A DNA stretch of 64,000 nucleotides from Alistipes putredinis. Lineage in GTDB: Bacteria; Bacteroidota; Bacteroidia; Bacteroidales; Rikenellaceae. Below, piece by piece: positions 29,625-39,683 of this stretch (position 1 is the first letter of the stretch; each line of letters opens with the position of its first letter). Under the pieces are notes generated by a model that saw only the letters and a list, made by a program, of their open reading frames with translations, was not told the origin of the DNA and did not search any database. Where the stretch lies: NCBI GenBank assembly GCA_022009915.1, contig CP091730.1, positions 744,001-808,000 of the forward strand, read 5' to 3'. A program made the position numbers and the translations under genes.

Positions 29625-30104
29625 ATGCACAAAACAGCGCTATTCGCAGGTTCTTTCGACCCGTTCACGACGGGACATCGGGCTGTCGTGGAGCAGGCCC
29701 TCGGGCTGTTCGACGAGGTCGTCGTCGCCATAGGGCACAACAGCGAAAAGACGGGGCTGCTGCCGGTATCCGCCCGACTGGATTTGATACGGGACGTTTA
29801 CCGCGGACAGGACAGGGTGCGGATATGCGCATACGAAGGACTTACGGGCGACTTCTGCCGCAAAAACGGCATCGGGGTTCTGGTGCGCGGAATAAGGAAC
29901 GGTTCGGACTTCGAGTTCGAACACAACATGGAGATTATAAACCGCACGCTGTATCCCGAGATAACGACCGTATTCCTATGCACGCCGCAGCAGTACGCCG
30001 CGGTCTCGTCGAGCGTCATCCGCGAGATTCTCGGATTCGGAGGCGACGTGTCGGGATTTTTGCCCGAAGGTATAGATATATCCAAATATTTGAAACACAT
30101 ATAA
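29625..30104 (+). CDS. coaD: Phosphopantetheine adenylyltransferase
   Basis: 159 aa, intact. It transfers AMP from ATP to 4'-phosphopantetheine in coenzyme A synthesis. The nucleotidyltransferase motif is GSFDPFTTGHRAVVEQA (TxGH), followed by IGVLVRGIRNGSDFEFE and the ISSS-like AVSSSVIREI motif. The length is normal for CoaD. It is cytoplasmic. It starts a plus-strand cluster and is followed 8 nt later by lpxD. Confidence 0.95.
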   Translation: MHKTALFAGSFDPFTTGHRAVVEQALGLFDEVVVAIGHNSEKTGLLPVSARLDLIRDVYRGQDRVRICAYEGLTGDFCRKNGIGVLVRGIRNGSDFEFEHNMEIINRTLYPEITTVFLCTPQQYAAVSSSVIREILGFGGDVSGFLPEGIDISKYLKHI

Positions 30105-30112
30105 TCAGCGTC

Positions 30113-31146
30113 ATGCAGTTTACAGCAGCAGTCATAGCGGATTTTTCTCGGTGGACGGGTGGACGGAGACCCGAATGCCGTAGTGAATACATTCGCCAAA
30201 AATCGAAGAAGGGTGCGCGGGCGCCCTCTCTTTTCTCGCCAATCCGAAATACGAACACTACATATACGACACGCTCTCTTCGATAGTGGTGGTGAACGAA
30301 AGTTTCACGCCCGTCTCGCCGGTCAAGGCGACTTTGGTCCGCGTGCCCGACGCATACGGTAGTTTCGCCAAACTTCTGGAACTTTATGCCGCCAGCAAGC
30401 CGCGCAGGACGGGTATAAGCGACAAGGCTTCCATAGACCCGAGCGCAAGTATAGGCGGCGAGTGCTACGTGGGTGATTTCGCGGTGATAGACAGCGGTGC
30501 TAAAATAGGCTCGTCGGTACAGATATTTCCCCACGTGTACATCGGTCAGGGCGTCGAGATAGGAAATAACGTTACGATTAACTCCGGAGTGAAGATATAC
30601 GAGGGCTGCAAGATTGGCAATAACGTCATTCTGCATGCCGGATGCGTAATCGGTGCCGACGGATTCGGATTCGCACCGAACGAAAAGGGCGAGTATTCCA
30701 AGATTCCGCAAATCGGCAACGTGGTGATAGAGGACGACGTGGAGATAGGTGCCAACACCTGCATCGATCGTGCCACCATGGGTTCTACGCGCATATGCCG
30801 CGGAGTGAAACTCGACAATCTCATACAGATAGGCCACAACGTGGTGGTGGGCAGCAACACGGTTGCCGCTTCGCAGGCGGGCATCGCCGGTTCCTCGAAA
30901 ATCGGGGAGCACTGCATGATAGGCGGACAGGTGGGAATCTCCGGCCACATAGCGATAGGCGACAAGGTTCAGATTGGCTCCAAGAGCGGAGTATCCAACA
31001 ATGTGCCCGACGGAGTGACGATGATGGGCTATCCGGCCATGCCCGGAATGTCGTTCCACCGTTCCAATGCCGTATACCGCAATCTGCCCGATTTGCAAAA
31101 GCGTGTTCTGGCACTCGAAAAAATAGTCAAGGAACAACAGAAGTAA
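30113..31146 (+). CDS. lpxD: UDP-3-O-acylglucosamine N-acyltransferase (two apparent frameshifts)
   Basis: Third step of lipid A synthesis, about 344 aa. The joined N-terminus (MQFTAAVIADFLGGRVDGDP, then KIEEGCAGALSFLANPKYEHY) is the uridine-binding domain. After it come many hexapeptide repeats (e.g. GGECYVGDFAVIDSGAKIGS, GVEIGNNVTINSGVKI) and the catalytic His region NLIQIGHNVVVGSNTVAASQ. Shifts lie near 30145 (T5) and 30200 (A5). The last bases overlap the ruvC ATG (TAATG). The lpxD enzyme implies a lipid A-containing outer membrane. Confidence 0.92.
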
Positions 31147-31732
31147 TGTCTGCGACCGCCGCCGAAAGAGTAATCATGGGCATAGACCCCGGAACCAACC
31201 GTATGGGCTACGGCGTGTTGCGCGTGAATGGCCGCAAGGTTTCGGCCGAGGTGCTCGGGGATATCGACCTGCATCGCACGGGCGACACTTATGCCAAGTT
31301 GGGATATATATTCAGGCGCGTGAGCGAACTCATACGGGAGTACGACCCCGATGAGGTGGCGCTCGAATCGCCTTTTTTCGGGGAGAACGTGCAGAGCATG
31401 CTCAAACTCGGACGGGCGCAGGGCGTGGCGATGGCTGCGGCGCTTAATTGCGGCAAGCGGGTTTTCGAGTACGCCCCGAGGCGTATCAAGCAATCCATAA
31501 CGGGGCAGGGCGGCGCCTCCAAGACCCAAGTGGCCGAGTTGCTTAAAAAAACATGCTCGGTATCGAGTACAATCCCAAGCGTCTCGACGCTACGGACGGA
31601 CTTGCCGTGGCGCTTTGCCACTACTTCGTAACCGGTTCGCCCATAGCGCAGCCCGCACCTCGGCAACTCAGGCGACACGCTTCGTGCACCTCATGGGAGA
31701 CGTTTCTGAAAAAAACAATCCCGACAGAGTGA
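31146..31732 (+). CDS. ruvC: Crossover junction endodeoxyribonuclease RuvC (apparent frameshift)
   Basis: Holliday-junction resolvase of about 195 aa. RNase H-fold carboxylates are visible: IMGIDPGTNRMGYGVL (Asp), VALESPFFGENVQSMLKLGRA (Glu) and RLDATDGLAVALCH (two Asp). The motif AAALNCGKRVFEYAPRRIKQSITGQGGASKTQV is typical. One shift after LKK near 31550 separates the last part. The corrected protein ends at TGA 31730. Start and lpxD stop overlap (TAATG), so expression is coupled. The C-terminus is somewhat longer than in E. coli RuvC. Confidence 0.93.
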
Positions 31733-31756
31733 AAAAAACGAATAATATATAGGAAT

Positions 31757-32785
31757 ATGAAAAGAATCATGTCGGCCGCAATTCTCGCGGCGGTTTTATG
31801 CGGATGCGCGAAAGAGGGCGTAAAGTATCGTGTAACGGGAACGGTCCCGAATCTGTCTGGCGAAATCGCTCTGGTGACTAACGACACGGTTTTGGGTCGC
31901 AAAACCGTAAAAAAGACGGCAAGGTGGATTTTTTTCCGGCACCGTCGCCTTACCGCAGGCTGGCTTTCTTGCAGGATTCGGAGGGCGAGTACGTAGCTTC
32001 GATGTTTCTGGAAAACGGAACGGTCGTCCTCTCGGATACCGAACCCGTGGGAACTCCCGCCAACGACGCCTCGAAGCGTTACATGACCCAAATCGGGGAG
32101 ATAGTGAACGAGTTCTACGACCGGAACACTTCGGCCGGAAGGCGTGCGGAGTTGCAGCTGCGCGAAACCGTTTTGATGGATTCGACCATCTCGGCCAATG
32201 CGGACAATATTTTTCGGTGTCGTTCTGTTCGTTCAGGCTGCGTCGGGGGAACATGAGTCCGGAGCAGGCCGTAGCCAAACTCGCCGAATTTCCCGAGAAT
32301 ATGCAGTCGCATCCATATCTTGTCGAGTTGAAGGAATATTTGGAGAAAATGGGTCGCACGGACGTGGGGCAGAAATTCGTGGACATCGCCGGCGAGGATG
32401 CACAGGGCAAGACCGTCGCTCTTGCCGATGCGGTTGCCGCCAACGAGTACACGCTGCTCGATTTCTGGGCATCGTGGTGCGGTCCCTGCATGGGCGAGCT
32501 GCCCAATCTGAAAGCCGCGTATGAAAAGTATTCGGGCAAGGGTTTCGAGATATACGGCGTTTCGCTCGACGAGGATGCGGAGCAATGGAAATCCACTTTG
32601 AAAAAAACAAGGATATGAAGTGGATGAATGTCTGCTCGTCGGAGGGCTGGCGTTCATCTGCCGTAAAGGAGTATAACGTGCAGAGTATTCCGGCTTCGTG
32701 GCTGATTGCCCGCGACGGAACTATCGTCGCACGCAATCTGCGCGGCGGGGAGTTGGAGGCCAAACTCGCGGAGCTGTTCGAATAA
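31757..32785 (+). CDS. TlpA-like thioredoxin-fold lipoprotein with DUF4369-like N-terminal domain (apparent frameshifts)
   Basis: Lipoprotein of about 340 aa: signal MKRIMSAAILAAVLCGC, then a DUF4369-like beta domain (YRVTGTVPNLSGEIALV), a helical linker (MSPEQAVAKLAEFPENMQSH) and a thioredoxin domain with the redox motif FWASWCGPCMGELP and cis-Pro segment VQSIPASWLI. It should act in the periplasm as a disulfide reductase or isomerase. Shifts lie near 31912 (A6), 32213 (T5), 32237 (extra base in AGCT) and 32606. It starts 24 nt after ruvC. Bacteroidales carry many such paralogues; partner unknown. Confidence 0.85.
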
Positions 32786-32798
32786 AAGGCGGCGGACG

Positions 32799-33450
32799 AT
32801 GAAACGGATTTTCGGATATATCGCCTGTGCGGTTTTCATAGTCCTTTTCGCGGGCTGCGGCGGAGACGGGGTGCGGTTTACCGTGAAATGTTCGGGGCTT
32901 GCGCCTCGGCAAACGTACTACCTTACTCCGAGCGACGACACTCGTCACTATTACCTCAAAGGAAAGTCCGACGGTCAGGGCCGTATCGGTTTCCGCGGAA
33001 CAATCGAGCATCCGGTATACGCCAATATATGCAATTCGCTGGGAGCCAGAGTGGTCTCTTTTTACGTCGAGCAGGGGACCGTCAAGATAGATTGCGGCGA
33101 GTCCGGTTGCGTCGTGCAGGGTACTCCGTCCAACGATGCATACAGGACATACATGCTTGCCGCGGACAGTATTCTGGCATGGTATCTCGCACAGCCGGAA
33201 GCGACGACTGAAATGGCCGAAGCGTATGAAAGGCAAATCGACAGTCTCGACGAGGCTTTGTGGCAGAACAACACGGATAAGATTCTGGGTCTTTATCTTT
33301 TTACCACAGAGCAGATTAATGTGCTTTCGGATGCGGAGGCTGGCCGAATGGTCGGAACGTTTTGCACCCCGCATGCAGCAACATCCGTACATGGATGCGG
33401 TGCGGGGAAAAAAATTGAATTCGGAGAAAAAAATCTCGGAAAAAGAGTAG
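32799..33450 (+). CDS. DUF4369-like lipoprotein without a thioredoxin domain (one apparent frameshift)
   Basis: About 217 aa. Lipoprotein signal MKRIFGYIACAVFIVLFAGC, then a domain like the N-terminal half of the preceding TlpA-like gene (VRFTVKCSGLAPRQTYYLTP, followed by a helical segment). It stops before any WCxxC domain. A shift at 33337-33341 (extra base in AGCT) is followed by the true end LAEWSERFAPRMQQHPYMD and a lysine-rich tail. The two genes are 13 nt apart and appear to be paralogues. This copy would lack redox activity and may act as a binding partner (inference). Confidence 0.65.
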
Positions 33451-33467
33451 AATTAAAATATTGTTCG

Positions 33468-33475
33468 TATATTTG
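33468..33475 (+). promoter_or_regulatory. Bacteroidetes -7 box of the tRNA-Arg gene
   Basis: TATATTTG matches TAnnTTTG, and transcription would start about 9 nt before the tRNA 5' end. Confidence 0.5.
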
Positions 33476-33490
33476 TGCTCGCAAACGCAA

Positions 33491-33567
33491 GGCTCCGTAG
33501 CTTAACTGAATAGAGCACTTGACTACGGATCAAGAGGTTACAGGTTTGAATCCTGTCGGAGTCACCA
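33491..33567 (+). tRNA. tRNA-Arg(ACG)
   Basis: 77 nt including an encoded CCA. The acceptor arm GGCTCCG pairs with CGGAGTC (one G-U). The anticodon arm is CTTGA / TCAAG around loop CTACGGA, giving anticodon ACG. The T arm is CAGGTTTGAATCCTG. A34 would be read as inosine after TadA editing and decode CGU, CGC and CGA. It has its own -7 box and a strong terminator directly after the CCA. Confidence 0.93.
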
Positions 33568-33569
33568 AA

Positions 33570-33607
33570 GAGAGCGGCCTACATGACGTAAGCCGCTCTC
33601 TTTTTTT
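33570..33607. terminator. Terminator after tRNA-Arg
   Basis: A 9-bp stem GAGAGCGGC / GCCGCTCTC followed by seven T residues. The A-rich opposite flank is short, but the hairpin could also serve the converging lipoprotein gene. Confidence 0.85.
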
Positions 33608-33608
33608 G

Positions 33609-34418
33609 TTACATGCGGTATCTCTGCGGAATATATACCCACTCGTCTGTGATGCCTTTGTAAGTTATGGTTACGCGACTTTCGCCCCAGGCGGATGCCC
33701 TGACATCGTCCGCAGCCTTGTTCGAGTTTGTACAAGTAATATTCATTGCCCCGTTCCAGAACGTTTCGGTCTGTCTTAAAAAGTTTTCCGTGGAGTAGTC
33801 GATTCGAAAGCAGGGATTCTGTATGCCATGCAAAGCACCGGTGCCGCGGAGGTCGAAAAGATAGGGACGGCTCGTGCTCAACTCGTTCAAGCGCTTTTCG
33901 ACCGTAAATTCTGCCGAACCGCCGAATGTTTCGGCAAACCTGCCGTCCTTTATGGTGATGCGGACGCTGCCTGTATCGGAGTGTTTTATGCGGCAGCTGT
34001 CTCGCATGATGTAGAGCCCTTCCAAATTGCAGTATACGTTCCAGTCGGCCGAGGGGTCGGAGAGAAGTTTTCCTTCGGTGTATATTATAAGTATTTGCTC
34101 CTTGCGGCTTATTTTCCATATGCCGGCGGAGGAGGTGAGGTCCCAATCGTAGAAGTATCGGCTGAAAATCGCCGCGCTGTCCGCAGGTGCGGCCGAAAGA
34201 CACTCGTCGAGTTTGAACACCTGGGTCAGAAGTTCGGGTACCGAGAGAAACGTCCCGAAAGCGTAGTCGAATATGAGTTTGCCCGTGAGAGTTTTTGCGG
34301 GCGGTTCATTGTGGTTGTATGGGGAATATGGCCCTATCGATTCGTAGTAGCCGTAATCGCCCGCGGTGCATGCGGCGAGCAGCAGAGCGGAGAGTGTTGC
34401 GAGGAGTATCTTTTTCAT
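33609..34418 (-). CDS. Lipoprotein of unknown function
   Basis: 269 aa, intact. Signal MKKILLATLSALLLAAC with the lipid cysteine at residue 17. The mature protein has Tyr-rich and Gly-rich N-terminal residues (GDYGYYESIGPYSPYN) and then alternating strands such as GIWKISRKEQILIIYT and VRITIKDGRFAETFGG, so a beta-sandwich or barrel is likely. I do not recognise a family. The outer-membrane protein gene upstream ends 12 nt before its start, so the two form an operon and may work as a pair at the outer membrane. Confidence 0.7.
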   Translation of the reverse strand: MKKILLATLSALLLAACTAGDYGYYESIGPYSPYNHNEPPAKTLTGKLIFDYAFGTFLSVPELLTQVFKLDECLSAAPADSAAIFSRYFYDWDLTSSAGIWKISRKEQILIIYTEGKLLSDPSADWNVYCNLEGLYIMRDSCRIKHSDTGSVRITIKDGRFAETFGGSAEFTVEKRLNELSTSRPYLFDLRGTGALHGIQNPCFRIDYSTENFLRQTETFWNGAMNITCTNSNKAADDVRASAWGESRVTITYKGITDEWVYIPQRYRM

Positions 34419-34430
34419 GACGTCGTTTCG

Positions 34431-35079
34431 CTAAAATCTGTAACCTATCGAGAATTTGAAGAATCCGGCGGTGTACAAGCCCGCTTCTGCGCTGCCGAAG
34501 AGCCTGCCGCCCGCCGAGATGCCGAAAAACGTGATGTCGTACGCTGCGAAGTTCTCCAATCGCGTGCGGCGGTCGAAGTCGCGTACTATGGCTGCGCAAT
34601 ACCCCACGCCGATGGCCGAATAGAGTCTGACATACCGGCGGTTGAGGTAGCTGAATCTTACGGTCGGAATAATCGAAACGTAGTTTCGGTGCATTTTGGA
34701 TACGGAACTGCGAGTGAGCGTTTCGAACTTTTTCGCGACTTACGTTGTGATAGGATACGGTCGCACCCACGTGCAGCCACTTGTACACCGAATAGCTGTA
34801 TCCGGCCGAAAAAGGCCCACGTGGAGCGCAGTCCGCCGTAGTAGTAGCGGCTCTGTTCGATAATCTGGCTCGGGTCGGAGCCGGGGACGTAGTCTCCGCC
34901 GAAGATTTGATAGTAATAGTCCGAGTAGTACGAGCCGGTCATGTCGCATACGTTGTCCGTGTCGGTCGGCAGAAAACCGGTTCCCACTCTTATCTCGTGT
35001 CTGGGAAAAGACGGTTCTTGGGCTTTTGCGAGCGCGGGAACCAGAAAGGCAAACAGAGCGGTCGCGATAATTTTTTCAT
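34431..35079 (-). CDS. Outer-membrane beta-barrel-like protein (apparent frameshifts)
   Basis: About 215 aa. A signal peptide (IIATALFAFLVPALAKAQ) is joined to the ATG at 35079 across a shift in the A6 run. The mature part shows short amphipathic strands (HEIRVGTGF, WLHVGATVSYHNVS, YVSIIPTVRFSYLNRRYVRLYSAIGVGYC) and ends GYRF, with the terminal Phe common in outer-membrane barrels. Other shifts lie near 34817 (T5) and 34734 (A5). It is probably a small porin-like or structural barrel. It precedes the lipoprotein gene at 33609-34418 in an operon; the role is unknown. Confidence 0.7.
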
Positions 35080-35146
35080 GGCGCTGGATAGGCTTGTCGG
35101 GAACAAATTTATATTATAATATCGACTTCTCCAACAAAATGCCGTT

Positions 35147-36307
35147 CTACAATGCCCTTTTTTTCTGCCGTATAGCTTGCAGAAGCGCAACAGGACCAAG
35201 AACCCGCAGAAGGTGAACGCTATGCCGGGCAGTGCGGCGTAGTTGTATCCCAAGCCGGACTCTATCGGCAGGCCGCCGCAGTATGCGCCGAGTGCATTGC
35301 CCATGTTGAAGGCAATCTGTGCGCATGCGGCCCCCATCATCTCCCCGCCGCGCGAGTTTTGCAGGATGAGCAGCTGCTGCGGGGCCGACAGTGCGAAGAG
35401 CGAGGCGGTGCAGACGAGCATCAGCGCCACGGCTGCAATGCGGTAGGCTGCAAGGAAAAATACCGCCACCAGTGCCGCGCATGCGACTGCCTGCGTCACT
35501 GCTGCGATGCGTTCCGGGGTATACCTGTCCGAAAGGTATCCTCCTGTCAGATTGCCGAGCACCATGCCGCAGCCGGCCAGCACCATTACTGTGGGCATTA
35601 TGCTTTCGGAGAATCCGGCCACGTGCGTCATGATGGGATTGACATAGCTGTAATAACAGAATATCCCTCCGTTGCCAAGCATCGTCGCCATGATGATGAA
35701 CCACGGTGCGGGTGACAGCAGAAACCGGAACTGGCCCTTTATGCCGGTGTCGGGCATGGGCGGCAGGACTGGAACCCAGCGGCCTATGAAAAACATTACG
35801 ACGGCGCCCCATGCTCCCACTATCATGAATGTGAGCCGCCATGACAGGAGCCCGCTTACGTATGTCCCCAGCGGAACGCCGAGCATGTTGGCTACGGTCA
35901 TGCCCGAAACCATCAGCGCGACGGCCGCCGCGGCCTTGCCTTTGTCCGCGACCGGTTTCGGCTAGGATTGAGCCTACGGCGAAGAATGCCGCGTGCGGCA
36001 GGTCCGAGACGAATCGCATCGTGAAAAGCCAGAAGAACGACGGTGAGAGGCTCGCTCCGATATTACCGATGATAATCAGGGCGACCAGACCGTAGAGTAT
36101 CTGTTTCAGGGGGCGTTTTCTGGCTATCAGCACGATGAGCGGGGCTCCGACGCACACGCCCATGGCATACGCCGAGATGAGGTGCCCTGCCGTAGGTATG
36201 GAGACGTTCAGCGACGAGGCGATGTCGGGCAGGATGCCCATCATCACGAATTCGGCTATTCCGAGCCCGAAGGTTCCCATAGCCAGCGAGACGAGACTTT
36301 TTTTCAT
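35147..36307 (-). CDS. MFS transporter, AraJ/DHA1-type (apparent frameshifts)
   Basis: About 387 aa with 12 predicted membrane helices. The start MKKSLVSLAMGTFGLGIAEF and the following FVMMGILPDIASSLNVS are typical of the sugar-efflux/drug-exporter group (DHA1, AraJ-like). The loop between helices 2 and 3 carries a basic motif (IARKRPLKQ). Shifts lie near 35960 (extra base after AET) and at the C-terminus in an A7 run near 35165, with stop TAG at 35147. The cargo is not predictable. It diverges from ffh, and a -7 box sits at 36333. Confidence 0.85.
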   Translation of the reverse strand: MKKSLVSLAMGTFGLGIAEFVMMGILPDIASSLNVSIPTAGHLISAYAMGVCVGAPLIVLIARKRPLKQILYGLVALIIIGNIGASLSPSFFWLFTMRFVSDLPHAAFFAVGSILAETGRGQRQGRGGRRADGFGHDRSQHARRSAGDIRKRAPVMAAHIHDSGSMGRRRNVFHRPLGSSPAAHARHRHKGPVPVSAVTRTVVHHHGDDAWQRRDILLLQLCQSHHDARGRILRKHNAHSNGAGRLRHGARQSDRRIPFGQVYPGTHRSSDAGSRMRGTGGGIFPCSLPHCSRGADARLHRLALRTVGPAAAAHPAKLARRGDDGGRMRTDCLQHGQCTRRILRRPADRVRLGIQLRRTARHSVHLLRVLGPVALLQAIRQKKRAL

Positions 36308-36332
36308 GTTCAAGGTTCGTATTACGCGGTCG

Positions 36333-36340
36333 CAAATGTA
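36333..36340 (-). promoter_or_regulatory. Bacteroidetes -7 box of the MFS gene
   Basis: Minus-strand TACATTTG fits TAnnTTTG, 26 nt before the ATG. Confidence 0.5.
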
Positions 36341-36384
36341 ATACAAAAACGTATACAATTATTTGCGGATGCGGGAAATGTTGG

Positions 36385-36414
36385 TTGTCGGAACGCAATT
36401 ATTTCGTACCTTTG
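36385..36414 (+). promoter_or_regulatory. Bacteroidetes promoter of ffh
   Basis: TTG and TACCTTTG separated by 19 nt, 28 nt before the ffh ATG. It matches the consensus well. Confidence 0.6.
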
Positions 36415-36441
36415 CACTTTGTTAAACATATCTTTTTGCTT

Positions 36442-37777
36442 ATGTTCGAGAATTTGACCGACAGACTGGAACGCTCTTTTAAGATTTTTGAAGGGCGAGG
36501 GTCGCATCACCGAAATAAATGTCGCCGAGACGCTCAAAGAGATTCGCAGAGCGCTCATCGATGCCGACGTGAACTATAAGGTTGCCAAGAATTTTACGGA
36601 CGAAGTCAAGCAAAAAGGCTCTCGGAGCCGACGTGCTCCGCTCGGTGAAGCCCGGCCAGATGATGACCAAAATCGTGCGGGACGAACTGGCGGCCCTGAT
36701 GGGCGGAACGGCCACGGACATACGTCTGGAAGGCACTCCTACGGTGATTCTCATCGCCGGTTTGCAGGGTTCCGGAAAGACCACGTTCTCGGGCAAGATA
36801 GCCTCTTATCTGAAAACCAAGCGGGGTCGCTCGGTGCTGCTCGTCGCAGGCGACGTCTACCGTCCGGCAGCTATTCAGCAGTTGCAGATTCTGGGCGGAC
36901 AGGTGGGCGTCGAGGTCTACACGGAGGAAGGCAACATGAATCCGGTGCAGATTGCCGAAAACGCCGTGAAGTACGCTCGGAGCAACAATTTCAATACCGT
37001 CATAGTCGATACGGCGGGACGCCTTGCCGTGGACGAGCAGATGATGCGCGAGATTACGGCAATCAAGGCTGCCGTGAAACCGTGCGAAACGCTGTTCGTG
37101 GTGGATGCCATGACCGGTCAGGATGCCGTCAATACCGCCAAGGAGTTCAACGACCGCCTCGACTTCGACGGTGTGGTGCTGACCAAACTCGACGGCGATA
37201 CCCGCGGCGGTGCGGCCATTTCGATTCGTTCGGTCGTGAACAAACCGCTCAAATTCATCTCCTCGGGCGAGAAGATGGATGCCCTCCAAGTGTTTCATCC
37301 CGAGCGTATGGCCGACCGCATACTGGGTATGGGCGATATCGTTTCGCTCGTCGAACGCGCTCAGGAACAGTACGACGAGACGCAGGCGCGGCAGCTCAAA
37401 AAGAAGATATACAAGGACCAGTTCAATTTCAACGATTTTCTGGACCAGATTGCCCAAATCAAGAAAATGGGCAACATGAAGGATTTGCTTTCGATGATTC
37501 CGGGTATGGGCAAGGCTCTGAGGGATGTCGAGATTTCGGACGACATGTTCAAACGCACCGAAGCCATTATAGGTTCGATGACGCCCTCCGAAAGGAGAAC
37601 CCTGCAATCATAAACGCTTCGCGCCGCACCCGCATCGCTTCCGGAAGCGGTACGAGCGTCGCCGAGGTGAACCAGCTCATGAAACAGTTCGAGCAGAGCC
37701 GCAAGATGATGAAGGCTGTCGCCGGTGGCGGAATGAAAGGCATGCCGCATATGCCGGGCCTGCGCCGCAGAAGATAG
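36442..37777 (+). CDS. ffh: Signal recognition particle protein Ffh (apparent frameshifts)
   Basis: SRP54-type GTPase, about 445 aa, that targets nascent membrane proteins. The N domain starts MFENLTDRLERSFKIL. G-domain motifs are GLQGSGKTTFSGKIA (P loop), VIVDTAGRL and VLTKLDGDTRGGAA. The methionine-rich M domain follows (KKMGNMKDLLSMIPGMGKAL, then MKQFEQSRKMMKAVAGGGM). Shifts lie near 36487 (T5), 36613 (A5) and 37600. Joining them gives the expected full length, so it is probably functional. typA follows on the same strand after 68 nt. Confidence 0.93.
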
Positions 37778-37845
37778 GCGGAAGATATTTTTGTAGAGTG
37801 AAAGGAGGCCGCGGGGTTAAGGAAAAACCGCGGCAAGAATGATAA

Positions 37846-39657
37846 ATGGAAGAAAATACGCGGAAATTACGCAATATTGCGATTATCGCCCACGTGGACC
37901 ACGGCAAGACCACTCTGGTGGACAAGATGATTTATCAGGGGCATTTGCTTCGGGAGCAGTCTTCGGGCGGCGATTTGATTTTGGACAACAACGATTTGGA
38001 GCGCGAGCGCGGCATCACGATTCTGTCGAAGAACGTTTCGGTCGTTTACAACGGATATAAAATCAACATCATAGATACTCCGGGCCATGCCGATTTCGGC
38101 GGCGAGGTGGAGCGTGTGCTCAACATGGCCGACGGAGTGCTTCTGCTCGTGGACGCTTTCGAGGGAACCATGCCGCAGACCCGTTTCGTGTTGCAGAAGG
38201 CTTTGGCGCTGGGAAAGAAACCCATTGTGGTAATCAACAAGGTGGACAAACCCAACTGCCGTCCGGAGGTGGTTTACGAACAGGTGTTCGACCTCATGTT
38301 CACGCTCGGCGCGACCGAAGAGCAGCTCGATTTCAAGGTGGTGTACGGCAGCGCCAAACAGGGCTGGATGTCGCACAAGTGGCAGGAGCGCACCGACAGC
38401 ATAACACCGCTGCTGGATGTGATTCTGGACGAGATACCCGCTCCCAAGTATGTGGAAGGTTCGCCGCAGCTGCTCATCACCTCGCTCGAATATTCTCCGT
38501 ATGTGGGTCGTATCGCCGTGGGCAAGCTCACGCGCGGAACCCTTACGGCCGGCATGCCCGTTACCCTTGCCAAACGCGACGGAACCATGGTCAAAACCAA
38601 GATTCGCGAGCTTATGGTATTCGACGGCCTCGGCAAAAGCAAGGTCGAGCAGGTGCAGTGCGGCGAGATTTGCGCCGTTACCGGAATCGAGGGCTTCGAT
38701 ATCGGAGACACGATTTGCGACTTCGAGAATCCCGAGCCGCTGCCTCCCATAGCAATCGACGAGCCGACCATGAGCATGCTCTTTACCATAAACGATTCGC
38801 CTTTCTTCGGCCGCGACGGCAAGTTCGTAACCTCGCGCCATATCAAGGAGCGTCTGGACAAGGAGCTGGAAAAGAATCTGGCTTTGCGCGTGGAGCAGGG
38901 CGATACGCCCGACAAGTTCATCGTCTACGGCCGAGGCGTGCTGCATCTTTCGGTGCTTATCGAGACCATGCGCCGCGAGGGATACGAGTTGCAGGTAGGG
39001 CAGCCCAAGGTCATAATAAAGACTATCGACGGGGTGAAGTGCGAGCCTATCGAGGAACTTACGATAGACATTCCGGAGGAGCATTCGGGCAAGGCCATCG
39101 AAATGGCTACCAAGCGCAAGGGCGTACTCATGAATATGGAGGCGATAGGCGACGACCGCACTCGGCTCGAATTCGAAATACCTTCGCGCGGACTTATCGG
39201 ACTTCGCAGCAATCTTCTTACGGCTACGGCCGGCGAGGCTGTTGTTACGCATCGCTTGAAGGGCTTCGAACCGTACAGGGGCGAGATTGAAATGCGGCAT
39301 ACAGGTTCGTTGATTGCCATGGAGACGGGCGAAATCTATGCCTATGCGCTCAACAAGGTGCAGGACCGCGGAAAATTCTTCGTAGCCCCGGGCGACGAGG
39401 TGTATTGCGGACAGGTGGTCGGAGAGAACACGCGCGAGAACGACATCTGCCTGAATTTGTGCAAGAGCAAGAAACTCACCAACATGCGGGCCAGCGGCTC
39501 GGACGACAAGGTGAGCATAGCACCGCCCGTAATCTTTTCGTTGGAGGAGGCTCTCGAATACATCGGCGAGGACGAATATGTCGAGATTACACCGAAGGCC
39601 ATGCGTCTGCGCAAGATACTTCTCAACGAAACCGACCGCAAGCGTGCGGCGAAATAA
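37846..39657 (+). CDS. typA: Translational GTPase TypA/BipA
   Basis: 603 aa, intact. Ribosome-associated GTPase linked to stress and to 50S assembly. GTP-binding motifs are IAHVDHGKTTLVDKM, DTPGHADFGGEV and VINKVDKPNCRP, with switch I RERGITI. The EF-G-like domains III and V and the TypA-specific C-terminal domain follow. It is one of the longest unbroken frames in the window, which supports the correctness of the local sequence. A terminator lies just after the stop. Confidence 0.96.
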   Translation: MEENTRKLRNIAIIAHVDHGKTTLVDKMIYQGHLLREQSSGGDLILDNNDLERERGITILSKNVSVVYNGYKINIIDTPGHADFGGEVERVLNMADGVLLLVDAFEGTMPQTRFVLQKALALGKKPIVVINKVDKPNCRPEVVYEQVFDLMFTLGATEEQLDFKVVYGSAKQGWMSHKWQERTDSITPLLDVILDEIPAPKYVEGSPQLLITSLEYSPYVGRIAVGKLTRGTLTAGMPVTLAKRDGTMVKTKIRELMVFDGLGKSKVEQVQCGEICAVTGIEGFDIGDTICDFENPEPLPPIAIDEPTMSMLFTINDSPFFGRDGKFVTSRHIKERLDKELEKNLALRVEQGDTPDKFIVYGRGVLHLSVLIETMRREGYELQVGQPKVIIKTIDGVKCEPIEELTIDIPEEHSGKAIEMATKRKGVLMNMEAIGDDRTRLEFEIPSRGLIGLRSNLLTATAGEAVVTHRLKGFEPYRGEIEMRHTGSLIAMETGEIYAYALNKVQDRGKFFVAPGDEVYCGQVVGENTRENDICLNLCKSKKLTNMRASGSDDKVSIAPPVIFSLEEALEYIGEDEYVEITPKAMRLRKILLNETDRKRAAK

Positions 39658-39683
39658 AATAGGCGGGAAGTACATCGACAAAC

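Noticed and set aside
33491..33607. tRNA-Arg as an integration site
   Set aside because: No integrase and no direct repeat of the tRNA 3' end are seen in the window; the downstream genes look chromosomal.
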